From: Thiomicrospira sp.
Lineage (GTDB): Bacteria; Pseudomonadota; Gammaproteobacteria; Thiomicrospirales; Thiomicrospiraceae
DNA: 64,000 nt
Assembly: GCA_030826915.1 (NCBI GenBank)
Contig: JAUUDE010000010.1
Location: 1-64,000, forward strand
Reading direction: 5' to 3'
Shown: piece after piece, positions 63,902-64,000 of the stretch
How positions within the stretch are numbered: the first letter of the stretch is position 1
How the letters are laid out: each line of letters begins with the position of its first letter
Program-made: the position numbers and the translations under genes
Notes under the pieces: model-generated
What the model saw: the letters and a program-made list of their open reading frames with translations, nothing else
What the model was told of the DNA's origin: nothing
The model's database searches: none

Positions 63902-64000
63902 CTAAACTCAGTTTTAAATGCAGTAATGAAGTTTTAAAGTGCCTGAACTTTATCTAACATCTTTGCAGCATGGCCATCAGGTGAAACGCCATATTCAACA

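Overview
The window is about 64 kb of chromosome with AT-leaning composition. Gene content looks like a sulfur-oxidising gammaproteobacterium of the Thiomicrospira/Thiomicrorhabdus/Hydrogenovibrio type (taxonomy inferred from soxB, DsrE-like, rhodanese and persulfide-dioxygenase-like genes). Most of it is core chromosome: soxB, ettA, glyA-nrdR-ribD-ribE-ribBA-ribH-nusB-thiL, a DAHP synthase, pilD, aspS-nadA-ruvCAB-tolQRAB-pal-cpoB-queC-tRNA-Lys, ntrBC, glnB-psd-argG-pgpA, lpxH, two cyclophilins, cysS, slt, mltD-gloB, rnhA/dnaQ, hrpA, glnS and a DEAD-box helicase. I found no CRISPR array, prophage, BGC or defence island. The unusual signals are mostly non-coding. (1) The palindrome CAGGCCTG, often extended to ACCAGGCCTGGT, occurs 25 times by hand count against well under one expected; it lies in coding regions, intergenic regions and the centres of terminator hairpins, like the cyanobacterial HIP1 or an uptake-type signature. 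(2) An ORF-less intergenic region holds a consensus sigma70-like promoter with a 16-bp palindromic operator in its spacer, followed by a structured ~90-nt transcript unit with an exposed CCUCCUCU anti-Shine-Dalgarno motif and a Rho-independent terminator: a candidate new sRNA. (3) There are two MITE-like families (159 bp and ~230-266 bp, two copies each) plus TIR-only remnants. (4) A nested multi-branch inverted repeat lies downstream of the slyD-like gene. (5) One gene appears frameshifted after ntrC. All counts and alignments were done by eye.
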